Source: Desulfobacteraceae bacterium (GTDB lineage Bacteria > Desulfobacterota > Desulfobacteria > Desulfobacterales > Desulfobacteraceae). From it: a stretch of DNA of 64,000 bases. Below, in pieces: positions 63,001-64,000 of the stretch. The DNA is taken from assembly GCA_016744295.1 (NCBI GenBank), contig JADGEQ010000006.1:106281-170280 (forward strand), read 5' to 3'. The notes below the pieces were generated by a model. The model made no database searches, was not told the DNA's origin, and worked only from the letters and a program-made list of their open reading frames with translations. The position numbers and the translations under genes are program-made. Each line of letters starts with the position of its first letter. The first letter of the stretch is position 1.

Positions 63001-64000
63001 AACCGCTTGCATTGTATACTGCATAATTTGCAGTCTGAAAAAAATTGTTTCCGGAAATTGTGGGAGTAGCACCGCTTAAATATATTCCATTGGGATTATT
63101 CTGAATCACATTACAATTAATTACAGCATTATTGCTTCCTGTACCGGTAACATAAACCCCCGAATTACTATTTTTTTGAATGGTATTGTACTGGATAATC
63201 GGGGATGCATTGTACAAATACACTGACCCGTATTGCCCGCCGGCATAGGACACTTCACAATGCTCAAATATGGTCATGGTGTCACTTGATGCAGCTCTGA
63301 AACTTATCCCATTCCAGTCTCCGGGAGACGGTGTTGCTGAGGATGATGTGAATATAATTTTGTTTTCCGGGGTGCCCTGGGCGATAAGGGCGCCTTTATA
63401 GCTTGTACTATCACCTGCTACCTGAAGAAACTGCCCGGGTTTAAAACGAACTTCAACTCCAGGCTCTATGGTCAATGAAGTTACTCCGTCTGCCCCGTCT
63501 GATCCCTGAATGTCTATGCTGCCAGCTATTTGTAGGGGCATAATATTCGGCCAGACAGTGTCTCTTCTTATATATCCAGCTGTGACTTCTATCTTACTGT
63601 TTTCGTCAATACCATTAAACGTACACTGGGCAAGTCTTTCAATATTTTCAGGATGAAGTTTTAACGGAAAACTATTATTGTAATTAATGGTATTGGAGCC
63701 AAAACTATCAAATCTTCCCTGGAGGGCATAAATTCCGTTATTAATGGTGTTGCCGGTTATTGTTCCGTCTGCGTTACCATTGAAATACAGGTCATATTTA
63801 CTGCTATTGATGATTGTGGTGTTCTTTATAGTTGGACCGGCATTATACAAATACACTGACCCGTATTGCCCGCCGGCATAGGACACTTCACAATGCTCAA
63901 GTATGGTCATGGTGTCACTTGATGCAGCTCTGAAACTTATCCCATTCCAGTCTCCGGGAGACGGTGTTGCTGAGGATGATGTGAATATAATTTTGTTTTC
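51029..64000 (-). CDS. giant secreted YD-repeat (RHS-like) polymorphic toxin, N-terminus beyond window
   Basis: An uninterrupted frame of 4,323 codons enters from beyond base 64000. Order from the visible N-side: parallel beta-helix repeats (64000 to about 62900), Fn3 and CARDB-like domains (about 62900-62230), many bacterial Ig/Fn3-like domains (to about 55600), a Gly/Ser/Thr linker with several Cys (about 55500-55220), YD repeats (about 54700-51760; EYDALNRL, YDANGNM), and the RHS core (GRYLRADPFGDGLNLYAY ... DPLGL, ending near 51638). The final 202 residues form a distinct domain (FVRYATRADDF, GISPGTFATT, RYALPSDKPA, GKSGGGAEVIF), possibly ADP-ribosyltransferase-like. Such proteins deliver C-terminal toxins at the cell surface. 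The small downstream gene may confer immunity. Confidence 0.85.
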   Translation of the reverse strand, partial: ENKIIFTSSSATPSPGDWNGISFRAASSDTMTILEHCEVSYAGGQYGSVYLYNAGPTIKNTTIINSSKYDLYFNGNADGTITGNTINNGIYALQGRFDSFGSNTINYNNSFPLKLHPENIERLAQCTFNGIDENSKIEVTAGYIRRDTVWPNIMPLQIAGSIDIQGSDGADGVTSLTIEPGVEVRFKPGQFLQVAGDSTSYKGALIAQGTPENKIIFTSSSATPSPGDWNGISFRAASSDTMTIFEHCEVSYAGGQYGSVYLYNASPIIQYNTIQKNSNSGVYVTGTGSNNAVINCNVIQNNPNGIYLSGATPTISGNNFFQTANYAVYNASGSSVIAENNWWNDVNGPGFNGEEVFGNLDVTPWLIVESDCINNNPTNKPPFAPSSPTPAHGAVKVQMTDQALTLGWVGQDPNVWDTLTYDVYLGTESDNIALVAENLTEAQFEVAALLYGTTYFWQVVAKDAVGQSTTGSLWQFTTAGLPPDLVVNAIAWNPVKDLAAGQSVLFTGTIKNMGTGPCVDPFQVLFRVDGNTIGTLAVDQILAVDEVMNLSMAWTAVTGDHTVEVEADSGKIVLEVNEDNNILSQSITGIKDPEPPALVGTIPAGNSFSQQVDQITVTFADEHGQVDDAAVISSMVVRDQNTQVVAGTINENNDVFTFIPSVVPLAAGVYTVSLVAKDVWGNTQAYNFSFTVDKLAPAIPAITGGTVTTGIIKTRPEINKSIVSGIQLTGTREADTKVWINGLEKTGFGAGDWSVDLVLIQGGNAIEIILEDQAGNRSASVFVDIILDSLAPVITDVKPHDNTFFNNPPLIISVGYTEQTSGLDMTASILSVKDMNLSPIPGVWADSGGELLIFTPAAPFAESIFQVEIQLQDTLGNQGIAQMTHFTVDLTKPPVPVIDSVTTPTHSNTQTIIGIKEAYAAVWMDEAEVEGHTDQTGWEHQVTLASGQNIFVFKAMDRAGNESDPVSIEIFFDDTPPLPVDNLIINPDGNGRSVILNWIGYDESIHGDIAAYRIYAQLSTFSSVAGLTPYATIEAGNFETTVENLTRNTPYFFAVVAVDDAGNALETVTPVTATPNDTLAPENATGLYVQCFENKLVLNWQHSTDTDGDLLKYKVYVNGEPEGLDLVASENRFEKTGLTLATAYDFKITSIDADENESLGATFQGITLLANPANTVVTPYSGYVSLSWEMSVPSQYVKQYQIYVSDTVFTNVDGMTPRRTATGLSANISGLTNDTLYYFAVTALNLSGGEQTLVTAVSGTPTNDTTGPALTDIRFENTPLTDGLNITGPGKVYVAMTDPAGVSAVEFHFNGAMVRKDYSDPYSAYIDVFTIPDGSYTLIVTGFDTLGNFSSYEYTLVSGLDTPLAPVITIPENNFITNKTQMAIQGTTDKYTDVTLIHDGVQTDATVVVGPLGLFKIPFVLNKGENRIKAVAENRAGQSPESIEILITVDTSLPDSPRSLTGEPRPDGEIKLLWQKPLNKVVEGFNLFRLETDFTDKDQAVKVNTDLIRTPGYTDLPPGEGSWSYRVLAVDSAGNESGLSNIASAVSDTTAPIADSIEFASRGLVDPVSERYAPARVDVILNLSEPLGTLPFLTITPGGGIPRSVELEKVSDLIYSGFFDIIETMPEGTAYAVFSARDEAGNRGTQIVSGDRLLLDTKGPRVKRLDISPSSPVKNNFDTPVEIQLSFGLSEKIKPGEEPQILLDIANGRQVVDVAGLSETPPQTGEIQAWQANVTLPDDAGLLGPETIEILYTGMDDLDNVSSDILVDHQFQVYQGGLPPLAPPASLTGKAVSKGRIELTWTVVENAVGYQVFRQAPGEGDLTLIDSIEIDSIGTFAAYTDTTTIDGTHVYAVTTIRRENQEESISGLSNTASVDSDSLAPNAPVNLVLDMVAQGVRAQWEAPAFTESVTYSVYRSDQTQISSVAGLTPLVTGIAQLMIVDPTPSPTQHCYVITAVDDTYNESLPSNSYYLNFDLLPVSVIQVSQKDYDPPLITWSHPDKTGKIAGYYAYIGRDRSGFKVNDAIMTDESFTDYGYAGRERSYTIITVDTNTVESMGRFVTLPAVSAHLADQSLIKRGIMNRLDYTVKNESASTVTQIILKVLVGGHLHQSEIFSLDAGESKRIPVILGGYSELNDVETLTTTIEITANPGEQAKIIRTREIEVKDSIMVLQILNEEFIRGGVGPVRFTLENSGAADVEIVTAENSSKNPSLDIRYYLVDEDENVLYSKSFQQSLGEDIIMLPNKKSVARITKGSIFTSEPMDLFIPANAPDTVYVRLEIDNIFYHLGQPDEVKMDGTQTRQEISLKDTSYYGNLVSILPEVSKGDKEIIITGRAIDRATGETLVDAPLNLIISVNGFERKFNINTDETGTFTYVFEPLENEAGVYHVHVVHPDLLDRPDQGTFIINQVSIAPSKIKLSIPKNYEQKISINISTENGTRLTNLRLELATPLQPGVHVDLGDPIPIVDPDRRVTINLIVWADNLAHEFGSLELSVKSDESVTPWGSVLIDTQFSESHPALYFTPDHIETGVAHDDMITETITLENKGLADMGDVSIELKDETGSPAPSWVRLNTPSDIGTLGIGESRKVSISFLPNEGIAQGMHVFYLTVTSSNYPITDIGLYPTVSQSGSGHVLFKLSDIYTGTFNAKNELIRGLANAKIKLQNEATLTNHTLTSDSHGEALFEDLATGSYKCRITANNHQEITCRVWIKPGITVSRDLFLEYNLVTVEWEVNEITIQDKYEILLTATFETDVPAAVVVAEPLSITLPDMVKGDVFHGEFILINHGLIRAEEINIPIPASDENFQYEILTGLPDYLEAKQRITIPYRITCLKSLDREEETGSGGGCYTYSKCIPVSYAYACASGDRSTGTTRHCFYTSGGTCVGTGSPGTGTGGSSSYVTGGGTGGGGGTSSAPSYTPMSWGEQTCLPKPERQESLFDMAMDKLMDKSRHIMQEVGCSVNTALREYNDEATDLVVKVPGGSISIARTYRSGAWQWENLSRITDGRLDDQKTYVLSEYGPDYITKDGVAYKKSSAGIYKQGTNTIERKTDCEQYLGTPQWGQCILGSQDDYYEDKYVFKDKHGNFRQYDSNGRLISYGNRLGAIGSIIYDSPEDKTPSGVADKTCNQVLWFEYDTDNNLARIYDHDARQILYDYTGSNLTKVTDVLGKKTTYEYNDKNNIIQTVDAAGRQTLVSYSSASAPIAVTDSSGIGYFFEYDYDKNKKEYYARIKTSSGRIKEVWYNDKGETKRVDINGRTIEKINQDGRDYIIVDEKRNQTRKEYDEQENLKKIIYPDGTQVAFEYDLRFNKVKQVTDPLERVTTFEYDASGNLTQKTEAKNTSVERVTSFTYNEIGQILTATRHADQNTEETVTEFTYDAQGNLETIIDPLNQTTRFLKYNNSGNLLKMQDARGGIEHEWRFAYDAMGRMTSQTNPAGDTTSFEYDGANNRTAVINALLKRFEFEYDDHNNLIKAIDPLTFYTTTQYNTDHLPVLATDQEGRQAQVQYDNEGRVLKAMDPAGNTVSYAYSEDSSSFAPSNLPVTVTYPTFTRHLTHDRMMRVIEEKDVLDTTTLTRTRTFDPAGNIATSTDEAGRTTTYEYDALNRLIKTLTPETGQIIRTYDNRDNQIMLQDPNQGIQYFTYDKNNRLLTSAKPMGALTRYEYDAVGNKTAVIDAKNQRIEYAYSSENRITQVRYFATGNLATPVKIVDFTQDALGNLLTWSDGIAFAAYTYDDLSRKLSETVDYGTFSLTHAYTYTPTGAQKTFVGPDGNTIVYDYDQGSRLAGITLPGAGQAGISYNPASWNSPTSMSLPGGTRQEFAHDALMRLKTITAKDPGQNPVMTRQYSYDTSSNITQKATEHGDYTYAYDELNRLTTALNPTLPDESYTYDKLGNRITDVKVQGQISYNADNELESYGSTGYDYDANGNMTRKTQGTDVTAFFYNQEDRLVKVEDGSGNVTATYGYDPFGRRLWKEVDGTKTFFHYANEGLVGEYNATGAEIKTYGYKPGSQWTTDPLFMKVGSEYYWYQNDHNGTPQKLIATNGLVVWDGKYDAFGNCQIEIEGITNNLRFAGQYYDAETGLHYNLNRYYDPQLGRYLRADPFGDGLNLYAYCFNDPNGLIDPLGLCAVNNYLIQPTLYWLYALNDLAANILAFPDRILDLITPTTADSRMAWAASFPGVGEDILLGGIGMLGKMPRLATKSRLPAIIPEAINAPIQFTNKGDVFVRYATRADDFKITSGNGISPGTFATTANDTANIRAGFDATKRYALPSDKPAIYPFEIRPPAGTPVQIGRVAPAYGKSGGGAEVIFPYGVSNGSVTSLPPVPRR
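63207..64000 (-). repeat. 633-bp tandem repeat in the beta-helix region
   Basis: Bases 63207-63367 recur at 63840-64000 with only a few differences, an offset of 633 bp or 211 codons. They encode the same beta-helix stretch (GDWNGISFRAASSDTMT, HCEVSYAGGQYGSVYLYN). The repeat runs out of the window, so copy number is unknown. It is in frame, consistent with expansion of the surface stalk. Confidence 0.85.

Noticed and set aside
1..64000. tRNA or rRNA genes
   Set aside because: No T-loop/acceptor combination or rRNA conserved segment was noticed on either strand; a tRNA scan would settle this.

Overview
The window looks like a chromosomal segment of an anaerobic, metabolically versatile Desulfobacterota (deltaproteobacterial) organism, probably a sulfate reducer of the Desulfobacteraceae type. 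This is inferred from the gene set: fused B12 acyl-CoA mutase, branched short-chain acyl-CoA catabolism, many cytoplasmic hybrid histidine kinases, PEP-CTERM proteins and a giant YD-repeat protein. No rRNA or tRNA marker is present, so the assignment is indirect.

Region 1 (1-8116, minus strand): a six-gene acyl-CoA operon runs leftwards from a clear promoter at 7152-7179. It encodes an acyl-CoA dehydrogenase, an AUH-like hydratase, a methylcrotonyl-CoA-type carboxyltransferase, an HMG-CoA-lyase-like enzyme, an XRE-cupin regulator and acetoacetyl-CoA synthetase, the last cut by the window edge. The set resembles the leucine/isovalerate route to acetyl-CoA and acetoacetate. Upstream lies a CheX-like protein fused to two small DNA-binding-like repeats.

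Region 2 (8462-21269, plus strand): a universal stress protein, a decayed class I aldolase tail, and a hybrid histidine kinase translationally coupled to an unusual GNAT/cNMP-binding/methyltransferase fusion. A TetR regulator follows, then icmF (isobutyryl-CoA mutase), thiolase and 3-hydroxyacyl-CoA dehydrogenase, closed by a strong terminator. An M24 peptidase follows the terminator.

Region 3 (21415-28345): two convergent PEP-CTERM proteins (one with a C39-like Cys/His pattern), a small secreted protein that seems to lack a canonical start codon, an ExeA-like ATPase, a TAXI receptor, a candidate structured RNA, a PilZ protein and a USP-receiver fusion.

Region 4 (28389-37234, minus strand): a Liv-type ABC transporter interleaved with two acyl-CoA-synthetase-family genes. 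The TetR gene, the region 1 operon and this region each have a TTGACA-type promoter followed by the same palindrome (core GAGCGCTC, 13 bp shared). They therefore look like one regulon for uptake, activation and oxidation of short branched acids.

Region 5 (37300-45950): sensor kinases (one with a seven-Cys tail), a stand-alone kinase, a receiver protein, and the kbl-tdh pair for threonine catabolism to glycine and acetyl-CoA.

Region 6 (46128-64000): an accessory region. It holds a fragment of a YD-repeat gene, an Rpn-family nuclease with an in-frame LEQG repeat, and a three-gene transposon with inverted ends whose transposase has lost its third catalytic segment. It ends with a candidate immunity gene coupled to a minus-strand ORF of at least 4,323 codons, encoding a beta-helix, Ig/Fn3 and YD-repeat polymorphic toxin with a distinct C-terminal domain.
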